Assembly: GCF_900104675.1 (NCBI RefSeq)
Contig: NZ_LT629944.1
Location: forward strand, 62,001 to 126,000
Length of the DNA: 64,000 nucleotides
DNA from: Angelakisella massiliensis
GTDB lineage: Bacteria > Bacillota > Clostridia > Oscillospirales > Ruminococcaceae
Direction: 5' to 3'
Part shown: positions 43,190-52,155 of the stretch, piece after piece
Layout: every line of letters begins with the position of its first letter
Position numbering within the stretch: the stretch's first letter is position 1
Program-made: the position numbers and the translations under genes
Notes under the pieces: model-generated
Told to the model about the DNA's origin: nothing
The model's input: the letters and a program-made list of their open reading frames with translations, nothing else
Databases searched by the model: none

Positions 43190-43465
43190 ACTGTGAAAAG
43201 GAGTAGTAAGCAGACACACCCATTCCTCAGAGAGCGGCGGATTGCTGAAAATGCCGCGTATGGGACCTGCTGAAGTAGCCTTGGAGTCCCGGATCGAAAG
43301 AAACTGCGGTTTTCAGTAGTCCCCGGCGCGGCGTCCCCGCGTTATCAAAGGTCTCGGAATGGTTTCCGTTCCGGTGGAGTGCGCCCCTTTTCAGGGGGCG
43401 AACGCAGGTGGTACCGCGTAAAAGAACCTTTTACGTCCTGTCGCGCAAGCGGCGGGACGTTTTTT
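43190..43465 (+). promoter_or_regulatory. T-box riboswitch controlling valS
   Basis: A leader of about 275 bases containing a stem I region with AGAGAG-type bulge (43230 area), and the near-invariant T-box sequence AGGTGGTACCGCG (43406-43418). An intrinsic terminator follows (ACGTCCTG...GGGACGT with T-run, 43433-43465). The GAAGTAGCC segment (43273 area) could present a GUA valine specifier codon. Uncharged tRNA-Val would stabilise the antiterminator and turn valS on. Confidence 0.93.
43433..43465 (+). terminator. T-box terminator hairpin
   Basis: ACGTCCTGTCGC pairs with GCGGCGGGACGT and is followed by six T, just before the valS ribosome site. Confidence 0.88.
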
Positions 43466-43522
43466 GTTCCCTGGAAAAACAAAACTACGCGGGCGGCAAG
43501 GCCCGCGGCAGGAGGTAAAAGA

Positions 43523-46219
43523 ATGGCTAAAGAACTGGCTAAAGTGTACGATCCCCAGTCGGTGGAAGATCGTCTCTATGCTTTCTGGCTGGAGAAGAAT
43601 TATTTTCACGCCGACGTGGACCCCAAAAAGACCCCCTATACCATCGTCATCCCCCCACCCAACATCACCGGACAGCTGCACATGGGCCATGCTTTGGATG
43701 AGACCCTCCAGGATATCCTCATCCGCTGGCGGCGGATGCAGGGCTATTCCGCCCTGTGGCTCCCCGGCACCGATCACGCCTCTATTGCCACCGAGGCCAA
43801 GATCGTCAGCGCCATGAAGGAAGAGGGGCTGACCAAAGAGGACCTGGGCCGGGAAAAATTCCTGGAGCGGGCCTGGGCCTGGAAGGAAAAGTATGGCGGA
43901 CGCATTGTGGAACAGCTGAAAAAGCTGGGCTCCTCCTGCGACTGGGAGCGGGAGCGTTTTACCCTGGACGAAGGCTGCAACAAGGCGGTCAACGAGGTGT
44001 TCTGCCGCCTGTATGAAAAGGGCCTGATCTACCGGGGCAACCGGATGGTCAACTGGTGCCCCCACTGCAACACCTCCATTTCCGACGCTGAGGTGGAGTA
44101 TCAGACCCAGGACGGCCATTTCTGGCACCTGCTCTACCCTGTCAAGGAAACCGGCGAAATGCTGGAGCTGGCCACCACCCGTCCTGAAACCATGCTGGGC
44201 GATACCGCCGTGGCCATCAACGGCGCTGACCCCCGGTATGCTCATCTCCATGGCTGCCATGTGATCCTGCCCCTGCTCAACAAGGAGATCCCCATTGTCT
44301 GCGACGATCACGCCGACATGGAGAAGGGCACCGGCGTTGTGAAGATCACCCCCGCCCACGACCCCAACGACTACGAAGTGGGCAAGCGCCATGATCTGCC
44401 CATCGTTCGGGTATTCACCTACGACGGCCATATGACCGGAGCTGCAGACAAGGCCGCAGCCGACGAGCTGTTTGCCAGCGGCCGTGCTGCCGCCGGTGAG
44501 CCGGAGGTACTGGACTGCGGCAAATACGCCGGCATGACCACCATGGAGGCCCGGAAGGCCATCCTGGAAGATCTGGAGGCCGGCGGCTTCCTGAAATCCG
44601 TGGAGCCCCTCCAGCATGAGGTGGGCACCTGCTACCGCTGCCACAACACTGTGGAGCCTATGGTTTCCAAGCAGTGGTTCGTGCGGATGGAACCCCTGGC
44701 CGCTCCTGCCATTGAGGCGGTCCGTTCCGGCCAGACCAAATTTGTTCCTGAGCGCTTTGACAAAACCTACTATCACTGGATGGAGAACATCAAGGACTGG
44801 TGCATCAGCCGCCAGCTGTGGTGGGGCCATCGCATCCCCGCCTACTACTGCGCCGACTGCGGCGAGATGGTGGTCTCCCGGGAGGAGGTCCACACCTGTC
44901 CCAAGTGCGGCGGCGTCATGACCCAGGATGAGGACACCCTGGACACCTGGTTCAGCTCCGCTCTGTGGCCCTTCTCCACCCTGGGCTGGCCGGACAAGAC
45001 CCCGGAGCTTGATTACTTCTATCCCACCAACACCCTGGTCACCGGTTACGACATCATCTTCTTCTGGGTGGCCCGGATGATCTTCTCCGGCTGCGAGCAG
45101 ATGGGACAGACCCCCTTCGATACCGTCCTCATTCACGGACTGGTGCGGGACGCTCAGGGACGCAAGATGAGCAAATCCCTGGGCAACGGCATCGATCCCC
45201 TTCAGATCATCGACCAGTACGGCGCTGATACCCTCCGCTTCGCTCTGGCCACCGGCAACAGCCCCGGCAACGATATGCGCTTCTCTGACGACAAGGTGAA
45301 AGCCAGCCGGAACTTCGCCAACAAGATCTGGAACGCCAGCCGCTTCATCCTGATGAACCTCTCCGATGAGATCACCAGCTGCCGTCTGCCGGAGAAGCTG
45401 GAAACTGAGGACAAGTGGGTGGTCAGCCTTTACAACACCCTGGTCAAGGAAGTGACCGACAACCTGGAGAAGTTCGAGCTGGGCATCGCGGTGCAGAAGC
45501 TGTATGACTTCATCTGGGATATCCTCTGCGACTGGTATATCGAGCTGACCAAATCCCGCCTCCAGGCCGGCGGAGAGACCGCTCTGGCCGCCCAGCAGGT
45601 GCTGGTATATGTCACCGCCAATACCCTCAAGCTGCTCCATCCCTTCATGCCCTTCATCACCGAGGAGATCTGGAAGAACCTGCCTCATGAGGGAGAGGGA
45701 GAGAGCATTATGGTCTCCCAGTGGCCCACCTACAGTGAGGAGCTGACCTTCGCCAAAGAGGAAGCGGACTTCCAGAAGGTGATGGACATCATCAAGGCTA
45801 TCCGCAATCAGCGTGCCGAGATGAACATCCCCCCCAGCAAGAAGGCCAAGGTGTGCATCGAGACCGCCGAGCCCAAGGTCTTTGAGGACGGCGCTCCCTT
45901 CATCATGCGTCTGGCTTCCGCCTCCCATGTAGAGGTGGGCGGGCCCTTCTCTCCTGAGGGAGCGGTACAGGTCATCACCTCCGCCGCCCGTGCCTTTATC
46001 CCCATGTCCGACCTGATCGACCGGGAAAAGGAGCTGGCCCGTCTGGAAAAGGAGCGGGCAAAGTGCCAGAGTGATATCGACTTTGTCCTCAAAAAGCTGG
46101 ATAACCCCGGCTTTGTGGCCAAGGCCCCCGCTCAGGTGGTGGAAGCGGAAAAAGCCCGCCTCCAGACCCAGAAGGACCGCCTGGAAAAGATCCTGGAGAG
46201 CATCAAGGCTCTGGGCTGA
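43523..46219 (+). CDS. valS: Valyl-tRNA synthetase
   Basis: An 898-residue class I synthetase that charges tRNA-Val. The HIGH motif is HMGH (residue about 53) in PPPNITGQLHMGHALDE; the KMSKS motif is GRKMSKSLGNG (residue about 547). An editing (CP1) domain with TTRPETMLGDTAVAI and a zinc-ribbon-like CPHCNTSISDAE/CADCGEMV region are present. A C-terminal coiled-coil (EKELARLEKERAKCQSDIDF) is typical of ValRS. The ATG at 43523 has AGGAGG; an upstream extension of the frame lies in the T-box and is not coding. Confidence 0.97.
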   Translation: MAKELAKVYDPQSVEDRLYAFWLEKNYFHADVDPKKTPYTIVIPPPNITGQLHMGHALDETLQDILIRWRRMQGYSALWLPGTDHASIATEAKIVSAMKEEGLTKEDLGREKFLERAWAWKEKYGGRIVEQLKKLGSSCDWERERFTLDEGCNKAVNEVFCRLYEKGLIYRGNRMVNWCPHCNTSISDAEVEYQTQDGHFWHLLYPVKETGEMLELATTRPETMLGDTAVAINGADPRYAHLHGCHVILPLLNKEIPIVCDDHADMEKGTGVVKITPAHDPNDYEVGKRHDLPIVRVFTYDGHMTGAADKAAADELFASGRAAAGEPEVLDCGKYAGMTTMEARKAILEDLEAGGFLKSVEPLQHEVGTCYRCHNTVEPMVSKQWFVRMEPLAAPAIEAVRSGQTKFVPERFDKTYYHWMENIKDWCISRQLWWGHRIPAYYCADCGEMVVSREEVHTCPKCGGVMTQDEDTLDTWFSSALWPFSTLGWPDKTPELDYFYPTNTLVTGYDIIFFWVARMIFSGCEQMGQTPFDTVLIHGLVRDAQGRKMSKSLGNGIDPLQIIDQYGADTLRFALATGNSPGNDMRFSDDKVKASRNFANKIWNASRFILMNLSDEITSCRLPEKLETEDKWVVSLYNTLVKEVTDNLEKFELGIAVQKLYDFIWDILCDWYIELTKSRLQAGGETALAAQQVLVYVTANTLKLLHPFMPFITEEIWKNLPHEGEGESIMVSQWPTYSEELTFAKEEADFQKVMDIIKAIRNQRAEMNIPPSKKAKVCIETAEPKVFEDGAPFIMRLASASHVEVGGPFSPEGAVQVITSAARAFIPMSDLIDREKELARLEKERAKCQSDIDFVLKKLDNPGFVAKAPAQVVEAEKARLQTQKDRLEKILESIKALG

Positions 46220-46249
46220 GACAGGCTTTCAAAATAAACAAAAAGATAA

Positions 46250-46288
46250 AAAAGGAGGAGTATCCTGTGATGGGATACTCCTCCTTTT
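46250..46288 (+). terminator. Terminator of valS
   Basis: AAAAGGAGGAGTATCC and GGATACTCCTCCTTTT form a 16-bp stem, 30 bases after the valS stop. Confidence 0.85.
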
Positions 46289-46400
46289 GAACATCTCGAA
46301 AAAGTTGGATACATATATCCAGGGGGTATTGGGTCCCCCGGTTTTGCGCTCCGGTAGACGTGGGGCGTGGCATAAAAATCGACCACATATCCACCCTGAT
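46289..46400. repeat. Decayed single copy of the hairpin-repeat element (locus D)
   Basis: Recognisable pieces in the right order are TCCAGGGGGTATTGGGTCC, CCCGGTTTTGCGCTCCGGT and GGGGCGTGGCATAAAAATC. The third hairpin of the unit and the tail are missing, and the first hairpin is eroded. It directly follows the valS terminator. No second copy of that terminator is present. Confidence 0.75.
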
Positions 46401-46452
46401 TGGGGAAGCAAAGTCTGATGGAGAAGACGCTGAAGCCACCTGAAAATGGGCT

Positions 46453-47016
46453 TCAATCCGTTTCCTTTCCTGTTTGTTCCCCATTTCTCCCCTGCTCCCG
46501 CCTCAAAGCCAGCACCTTGGGGGCGGCGGTGAGAAACCAGACGGAAAACTGTTCCGGGTGGGTCAAAAGCTCCTGCTCCAGCTGGGGGATCGGCACCCAT
46601 CGCAGCTGGGCTACCTCTGTGGGTTCCGCACGGAGAGGACCGTCATACTCTCCCACAAAAACATGGTCGAACTCATACTCATACAGCTGCTCATGAAACC
46701 GGTGACAATAAACAAAGGAAAACACCTCTGTCATGGGGCAGTCCGCTCCTACCTCCATCATGGTGCGCCGCCGTACCGCTTCCTCCAGCTTCTCCCCCGG
46801 CCTGGGATGGGAGCAGCAGGCATTGGACCACAGACCGCCGGAATGATACTTCTCCTCTGCCCGCTGCTGAAGAAGCATTTCTTCCCCACGGAAAAGAAAT
46901 ACCGAAAATGCCCTGTGGAGCATCGGCCTGCGGTGAGCCTCTGATTTGAAAGCATAACCGGTTACATTGTCATATAAATCCACCAGCAGCAGCTGGTCTT
47001 CTTTTTGTTCCATCAT
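46453..47016 (-). CDS. idi: Isopentenyl-diphosphate delta-isomerase, type I
   Basis: Interconverts IPP and DMAPP. The 187-residue Nudix-fold protein shows LHRAFSVFLFRGEEMLLQQR, the active-site cysteine block SNACCSHPRPGE, and the metal/acid block YEYEFDHVFVGEY, all characteristic of type I Idi. An IspH-containing cell makes both isomers, so Idi here would adjust their ratio. It is transcribed divergently from ispDF, which supports the assignment. Confidence 0.92.
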   Translation of the reverse strand: MMEQKEDQLLLVDLYDNVTGYAFKSEAHRRPMLHRAFSVFLFRGEEMLLQQRAEEKYHSGGLWSNACCSHPRPGEKLEEAVRRRTMMEVGADCPMTEVFSFVYCHRFHEQLYEYEFDHVFVGEYDGPLRAEPTEVAQLRWVPIPQLEQELLTHPEQFSVWFLTAAPKVLALRREQGRNGEQTGKETD

Positions 47017-47227
47017 CGGACGCCTCCTTTTGGGGGTATCGCTTGTGCTGCAAAGTATCGGATCACAATGATATCAGTATACGGACCTGAAAGCAGAATT
47101 GTCAAGGTGCAAAAAATAAAGAAAGAATTTTACAGGAATTTGATAAAATATTTAAAAAAATCCCCCTCTGCCCATGGTAGAATGTAGAATCAGACAACAA
47201 TCAAAATCAGTTGCAAGGAGTGACGGT

Positions 47228-48403
47228 ATGCTGCAAAATCAAACCGTTCAGGCGGTCATCCTGGCGGCGGGAAGCAGTACCCGCTATGGTTTTCGGGATA
47301 AGCTGTACGAGCCCCTGGGGGGCCATCCGCTGCTGTGGCGGAGTGTTCACGCCTTTCTGGAGCATCCGGCGGTGGATGCCGTGGTACTGGTGGCGCGGCA
47401 GGACCGGGTGGAATTCTGCCGGGGACTGTTTGCCGGCGAAGAACGACTGACGGTCATACCCGGGGGAGAGAGCCGCTGCGAGTCCTCTCTGCTGGGAGTG
47501 AAAGCCGCTGAAGGAGACCTGGTGCTGGTCCACGATGGGGCACGGCCCTTCCTCAGCGGGGAGGTCATTGACCGGTGCCTTGCCGGGGCTTTGGAGACCG
47601 GGGCCGCTGTGGCCGGCGTGCCGGCAGTGGATACAGTCAAGGTGTGTGACAGCGGACGGATGGTTCGTTATACCACCCCACGAAAGGACACCTGGCTCAT
47701 CCAGTCCCCTCAGACCTTCCGGCGAAAACTGCTGCTGGAAGCCTATGAGCAAGCGGACCCCCTGGACCCGTCTCTCACTGACGACTGCATGGTAATGGAG
47801 CAGGCGGGCTTTCCTGTCCAGGTGGTGATGGGCTCCCGGGACAACTTCAAGGTCACCCGGCCGGAGGACTACCAGCACGCCCTGGCCCTCTGCCGCCGGG
47901 AAGAGGAACGCCCCGCTCCCGCCTCTGTCTGGCGCACCGGAATCGGCCAGGACAGCCATCGCTTTGAGGAACCCGCCACCGGCAAGCCTCTGATTCTGGG
48001 TGGCGTGACCTTTCCCGGTTGTCCCGGCCTGTCGGCCAACAGCGACGGCGATGTGGTGCTCCACGCCCTGTGCAACGCCATTTCCGGCATCACCTGCGAA
48101 AACATCCTGGGCACCCGGGCGGACATTATTTGCAGCAGCGGAGAAAAGAACAGCCGGGTCTATGTGCTGGAGGCGTTAAAATATCTCCGGGGACGGCTGA
48201 CCCATCTCTCCTTTACCATTGAGTGCGCCCGTCCCATCATCAGCCCTTACATTCCCCAGATGCGTCGGGCCATCGGGGAGCTGACCGGCCTTGGGGAAAA
48301 TTCCGTGGGCATCACCGCCACTTCAGGAGAACAGCTGACCGACTTTGGAAGAGGGTTGGGCATCAGCGTTTTCTGCATTGCAACGGCGGAGGAGGTAGGC
48401 TGA
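47228..48403 (+). CDS. ispDF: Bifunctional IspD-IspF protein (MEP pathway)
   Basis: A 391-residue fusion. The N-terminal IspD half (about 1-225) has the nucleotide motif AVILAAGSSTRYGFRDK and VLVHDGARPF, and makes CDP-methylerythritol. The C-terminal IspF half (about 235-390) starts TGIGQDSHRF and keeps the metal ligands Asp/His and the His of SDGDVVLHAL. The usual GDIGxxFPDTD block is replaced by ENILGTRADIICSSGEKNS, and ATTTE by ATSGE. The ATG at 47228 has AAGGAG. It overlaps ispE by one base. Confidence 0.92.
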   Translation: MLQNQTVQAVILAAGSSTRYGFRDKLYEPLGGHPLLWRSVHAFLEHPAVDAVVLVARQDRVEFCRGLFAGEERLTVIPGGESRCESSLLGVKAAEGDLVLVHDGARPFLSGEVIDRCLAGALETGAAVAGVPAVDTVKVCDSGRMVRYTTPRKDTWLIQSPQTFRRKLLLEAYEQADPLDPSLTDDCMVMEQAGFPVQVVMGSRDNFKVTRPEDYQHALALCRREEERPAPASVWRTGIGQDSHRFEEPATGKPLILGGVTFPGCPGLSANSDGDVVLHALCNAISGITCENILGTRADIICSSGEKNSRVYVLEALKYLRGRLTHLSFTIECARPIISPYIPQMRRAIGELTGLGENSVGITATSGEQLTDFGRGLGISVFCIATAEEVG

Positions 48404-49293
48404 TGGATACTCTCACCCTTTTTCCCTGCGCCAAAATCAATCTCACCATGGAGGTATTCGGGCGTCGGGAGGATGGCTATCATCACATCCGCTCGGTGAT
48501 GGAAAGTGTCAGCCTCCGGGACCGGCTGACCATCCGAAGGATTCCCTCCGGCTTCCGCTTTCACTGCTCCATACCGGAACTTTCCGGGGAGGATAACCTG
48601 GTGGTACGGGCCTGGCGGCTGCTGGCAGACCGCTTTGCTTTGGACGGAGCGGAGCTGGAGCTGGAAAAGCAGATCCCCTGGGGCAGCGGCATGGGGGGAG
48701 GCAGCAGCGACTGCGCCGGGACTCTCCTGGGGCTTGCGCGGATGTTTCAGCTTCCCCTCTCTCTGGAGGAGCTGATGAAATTGGGCAAATCCCTGGGGGC
48801 GGACGTTCCCTTTTGCCTGCTGGGACAGCCTGCCCTTGCGGCGGGAATTGGAGAAATCCTCTCCCCCCTCCCCGCCGGCCCCCAGCTGGAGCTGATCATC
48901 CTGATGCCTCCCGCCTCTTTTTCCACTCCGGAGATGTACCGCCGTCTGGACAGCCGCCCCGAAATCCCCACTCCCATATCCCTCACCTCCTTTTTGGAGG
49001 GATTGGAGCAAGGTGATGTGAGGCAGATCACCCATGGACTTCTCAACCACTTTGAAGAGGCGGTACCCGCTCCCCAACTGCTGAAAAAGGCCAAGGATTC
49101 CCTGCTGGCAGCCGGGGCCTGGGGCGCCTCCATGACCGGAGCGGGAGCGGCGGTGTTCGGCATCTTTCCTGACAGCGCCGCGGCAAACCGGGCTCTGGAT
49201 CATCTTATTTTGGAGAAAGACTGGCAAATTTACCGCTGCCACACCCTGGCGGACCCATGGAGTGAGCAGGCGCAGAAAGAAGGAACGATATGA
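48403..49293 (+). CDS. ispE: 4-diphosphocytidyl-2-C-methyl-D-erythritol kinase
   Basis: A 296-residue GHMP kinase that phosphorylates CDP-methylerythritol, between the IspD and IspF steps. Motifs: CAKINLTMEV at the N-terminus, the ATP loop IPWGSGMGGGSSDCAG, and the C-terminal MTGAGAAVFG. The ATG at 48403 overlaps the ispDF stop (TGATG); the longer upstream frame lies inside ispDF and is not used. It overlaps the next gene by four bases. Confidence 0.95.
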   Translation: MDTLTLFPCAKINLTMEVFGRREDGYHHIRSVMESVSLRDRLTIRRIPSGFRFHCSIPELSGEDNLVVRAWRLLADRFALDGAELELEKQIPWGSGMGGGSSDCAGTLLGLARMFQLPLSLEELMKLGKSLGADVPFCLLGQPALAAGIGEILSPLPAGPQLELIILMPPASFSTPEMYRRLDSRPEIPTPISLTSFLEGLEQGDVRQITHGLLNHFEEAVPAPQLLKKAKDSLLAAGAWGASMTGAGAAVFGIFPDSAAANRALDHLILEKDWQIYRCHTLADPWSEQAQKEGTI

Positions 49294-50600
49294 TCGCATA
49301 TGGACTGAGCGGAGCTATGACCCGCCTGGAGCGAGAGGGTCCCATTTTCCTGGGGCTGGTGGGCATCGGGCAGATGGGACGGGCGCTGCTGACCCAAACT
49401 CTTCACCTGCCCGGGTTCCGCCCCAGGGTACTGGTGGACCACAGACCGGAGCGGGCCAAAAAAATTCTGCTGGAAGCGGGCTTCTCTCCTTTGGATCTGG
49501 TGGAGACCTCCTCTCCCCAGCAGGCCCAGGCGGCTCTGGAGGCAGGGAAAACCGTTCTCAGCGAGGATGACAGTCTCCCCGCTCAGGTGGGGATGGTGGA
49601 TGTGGTGGTGGATGCCACTGGTTCCCCGGAAGCGGGGGGACGCATCGCTCTCCAGGCCATCCAGGAGGGAAAGCACATTGTTTCCCTCAACGTGGAAAGT
49701 GATGTGGTGGCGGGTCCGCTGCTGACCCGTATGGCCCGCCAGGCGGGAGTGGTATATACCGGCTCCGCCGGGGATGAACCTGGAGCGGTGATGGAGCTGT
49801 ATGACTTTGCTCTCACCATGGGAGTGACCCCCCTGGTCATCGGCAAGGGAAAAAACAACCCCCTCAACTACAGTTCCAATCCCGATACCGCCGCCGAAGC
49901 CGCTGCCCGCCATCAGATGAACCCCCGGATGCTGGCCTCCTTTCAGGACGGCACCAAAACCATGGTGGAGATGACCGCCATGGCCAACGCCACCGGTTTC
50001 CAGCCGGACTGCCCGGGGGCTCACGGCCCTGCGGGAGGGGTGAACGATCTCCTCCGGCTGTACCGGACACGGCAGGAAGGGGGCATCCTGGAACATTACG
50101 GTGTTGTGGAGTATGTAAACGGTGTGGCGCCCGGGGTATTTCTCATTTACACCACCCCCCACCAGGAGCTGCGGCAGGAGCTTGCCTATCTCTCCCAGGG
50201 AGAAGGCCCCCATTATCTGCTGTACCGTCCCTATCATCTCACCAGTCTGGAGACCCCCCGGACTATCCTCCGGGCAGTGCTGTATGGGGAAGGTTCCATC
50301 CTCCCCGCCGCCGGAGCTCCCTACGCCGATACTGTGGCTGTGGCCAAACGGGATCTGAAAGCTGGAGAAACCCTGGATGGAATCGGCGGATATACCTCTT
50401 ACGGCACCATCCTCACCAGAACTGAGGCGAAAGCTTGCAATGCCTTCCCCATGGGGCTGACCTCTCCGGGGGTCAAAGTGCTCCGGGATATTCCTCAGGG
50501 AACTATACTCACCTGGGATATGGTGCAGCCGGACGAGGATTCCGTTCTGCTGAAGCTTCGCCGCCAGCAGGACGCTCTGGAAGCAAGGGGGAGTCTTTAA
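49290..50600 (+). CDS. DXP reductoisomerase-like protein (DRL family), NAD(P)-binding with SAF domain
   Basis: A 436-residue homoserine-dehydrogenase-like oxidoreductase. The N-terminal Rossmann motif is FLGLVGIGQMGRALL; the central part has DVVVDATGSPEAGG and TGSAGDEPGAVMELYDFA. The C-terminus is a SAF domain (about residues 340-425, AVAKRDLKAGETLDGIGG). Proteins of this layout in Brucella (DRL) catalyse the same step as DXR, making MEP from DXP. The gene is translationally coupled to ispE in an MEP operon, and no classical dxr is in the window. The DRL function is therefore likely but inferred. Confidence 0.82.
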   Translation: MIAYGLSGAMTRLEREGPIFLGLVGIGQMGRALLTQTLHLPGFRPRVLVDHRPERAKKILLEAGFSPLDLVETSSPQQAQAALEAGKTVLSEDDSLPAQVGMVDVVVDATGSPEAGGRIALQAIQEGKHIVSLNVESDVVAGPLLTRMARQAGVVYTGSAGDEPGAVMELYDFALTMGVTPLVIGKGKNNPLNYSSNPDTAAEAAARHQMNPRMLASFQDGTKTMVEMTAMANATGFQPDCPGAHGPAGGVNDLLRLYRTRQEGGILEHYGVVEYVNGVAPGVFLIYTTPHQELRQELAYLSQGEGPHYLLYRPYHLTSLETPRTILRAVLYGEGSILPAAGAPYADTVAVAKRDLKAGETLDGIGGYTSYGTILTRTEAKACNAFPMGLTSPGVKVLRDIPQGTILTWDMVQPDEDSVLLKLRRQQDALEARGSL

Positions 50601-50627
50601 AACTCCCGCCAGGTATTCCAACAACCA

Positions 50628-50676
50628 AAGACCCTGGATACGGTCCGTCAGAAACGGGCACGCTCCAGGGTCTTTC
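50628..50676 (+). terminator. Terminator of the ispDF-ispE-DRL operon
   Basis: AAAGACCCTGGA (50628-50639) pairs with TCCAGGGTCTTT (50665-50676), followed by CTTTAT. Confidence 0.8.
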
Positions 50677-50703
50677 TTTATCATTTTAGGTTTTGGGAAA
50701 AAT

Positions 50704-52143
50704 TCAGAATCTTTTCCAGGTCTCCTTGGTAAACAGCAGCAGCAAGGGGAACAGCTCCAGACGTCCCGCCAGCATATCAAAAATCAGCACCAGCTTGGCG
50801 CCCCCGGAAAACAGGGAAAAGTTGCGGATGGGACCCACCAGCTCCAGGCCGGGACCGATGTTGTTGAGGGTAGCGGCTACAGCGGTGAAGTTGGTGATCA
50901 GATCGTGGTTGTCAAAGCCCACCAGCAATACAGACACGGAAAAAACCACAAAATAAGTGATGAGGAACACATTGATGGACCGCAGCACCTCATGGGTGAC
51001 GGTATGACCGTCCACTACAATCTTCTCCACCCGCTGGGGATGGATGAAATGATGCAGCTCCTTGCGGATGGACTTGAACAGAATGGTAAAGCGGGAAACC
51101 TTGATACCACCGCCGGTACTGCCCGCGCAGGCGCCGATGAACATCAGCAGCACCAGGATAGTTTTGGACACCTCCGGCCACAAATCAAAGTCGGTGGTGG
51201 AAAAACCGGTGGTGGTGATGATGGAACCCACCTGGAAGGCCGCCTGCTGAAAGGCGTGAAGGGGGCTTTCATACATATCCCGAATGTTGAGAGTAATGAT
51301 CAGGATGGCCGCGGCAATAATCAGCAGATAAGCCCGAACCTCCTCCATGGAAAAGGCTTTGCGGAACCGCCGCAGCAGCAGCAAAAAGTAGAAATTGAAG
51401 TTGACCCCGAAGAGGATCATAAACACTGTTACTACATTTTGCAGGTAAGTTGAATATCCAGCGATACTGTTATTTTTGATGCCGAAGCCCCCGGTACCTG
51501 CTGTACCGAATGTGGTGGTAACAGCATCAAACAAGGGCATCCTGCCCGCCAGCAACAGCAAAATTTCCAAAATCGTCAGCAGGATGTAGATGCCGTAAAG
51601 GATCTTTGCTGTGGACTGTACCTTGGGTACCAGCTTTTCCACCTGAGGGCCGGGGCTTTCCGCCCGCATCAGGTTGATGTGGGAACCTCCTGTCAGGGGC
51701 AGCAGCGTTAACAAAAACACCAGTACCCCCATACCCCCGATCCAGTGGGTGAAACTGCGCCAAAACAGCAGACTTCGCGGCAGCACCTCCACATCCGTCA
51801 GGATGCTGGCGCCGGTGGTGGTAAAACCGGACACCGTCTCAAACAAGGCACTGATGGGATCGGTAATTGCCCCAGTAAACAAGAAGGGCAGCGCTCCAAA
51901 GACGCTGATGACGATCCAGCCCAAGGCTGTAACCACAAAGCCTTCCCGGAGATACAGCATCCTTTTGGCCGGCTTGCGGCGGACCATAAGCCATCCAAGC
52001 AGCAGACACAGCGCAATGGTGATCATAAAGGCGGAAATACCGCTGTCCATATCCAAAAACGCCACCAGCAGCGGAAGGACCATCAGCGCCCCTTCGCACA
52101 GCAGCAGCCATCCCAGCAGATAAATGACCATATGCAGATTCAT
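50704..52143 (-). CDS. trkH: Potassium uptake channel subunit TrkH
   Basis: A 479-residue membrane protein with the four-fold pore layout. Selectivity-filter-like segments are SGFTTTGASIL, GTAGTGGFG, ITTTGFSTTDFD and TLNNIGPGLELV; the SFTHWIGGMGVLVF region precedes the first intramembrane gate. It lies 12 bases downstream of trkA. The ATG at 52143 has GGAGG. TrkH conducts potassium in, gated by TrkA. Confidence 0.95.
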   Translation of the reverse strand: MNLHMVIYLLGWLLLCEGALMVLPLLVAFLDMDSGISAFMITIALCLLLGWLMVRRKPAKRMLYLREGFVVTALGWIVISVFGALPFLFTGAITDPISALFETVSGFTTTGASILTDVEVLPRSLLFWRSFTHWIGGMGVLVFLLTLLPLTGGSHINLMRAESPGPQVEKLVPKVQSTAKILYGIYILLTILEILLLLAGRMPLFDAVTTTFGTAGTGGFGIKNNSIAGYSTYLQNVVTVFMILFGVNFNFYFLLLLRRFRKAFSMEEVRAYLLIIAAAILIITLNIRDMYESPLHAFQQAAFQVGSIITTTGFSTTDFDLWPEVSKTILVLLMFIGACAGSTGGGIKVSRFTILFKSIRKELHHFIHPQRVEKIVVDGHTVTHEVLRSINVFLITYFVVFSVSVLLVGFDNHDLITNFTAVAATLNNIGPGLELVGPIRNFSLFSGGAKLVLIFDMLAGRLELFPLLLLFTKETWKRF

Positions 52144-52155
52144 ATCGGTCCTCCG

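Noticed and set aside
43391-45928. 845-codon minus-strand frame over valS
   Set aside because: It is a shadow of valS, low in recognisable motifs and without a ribosome site.
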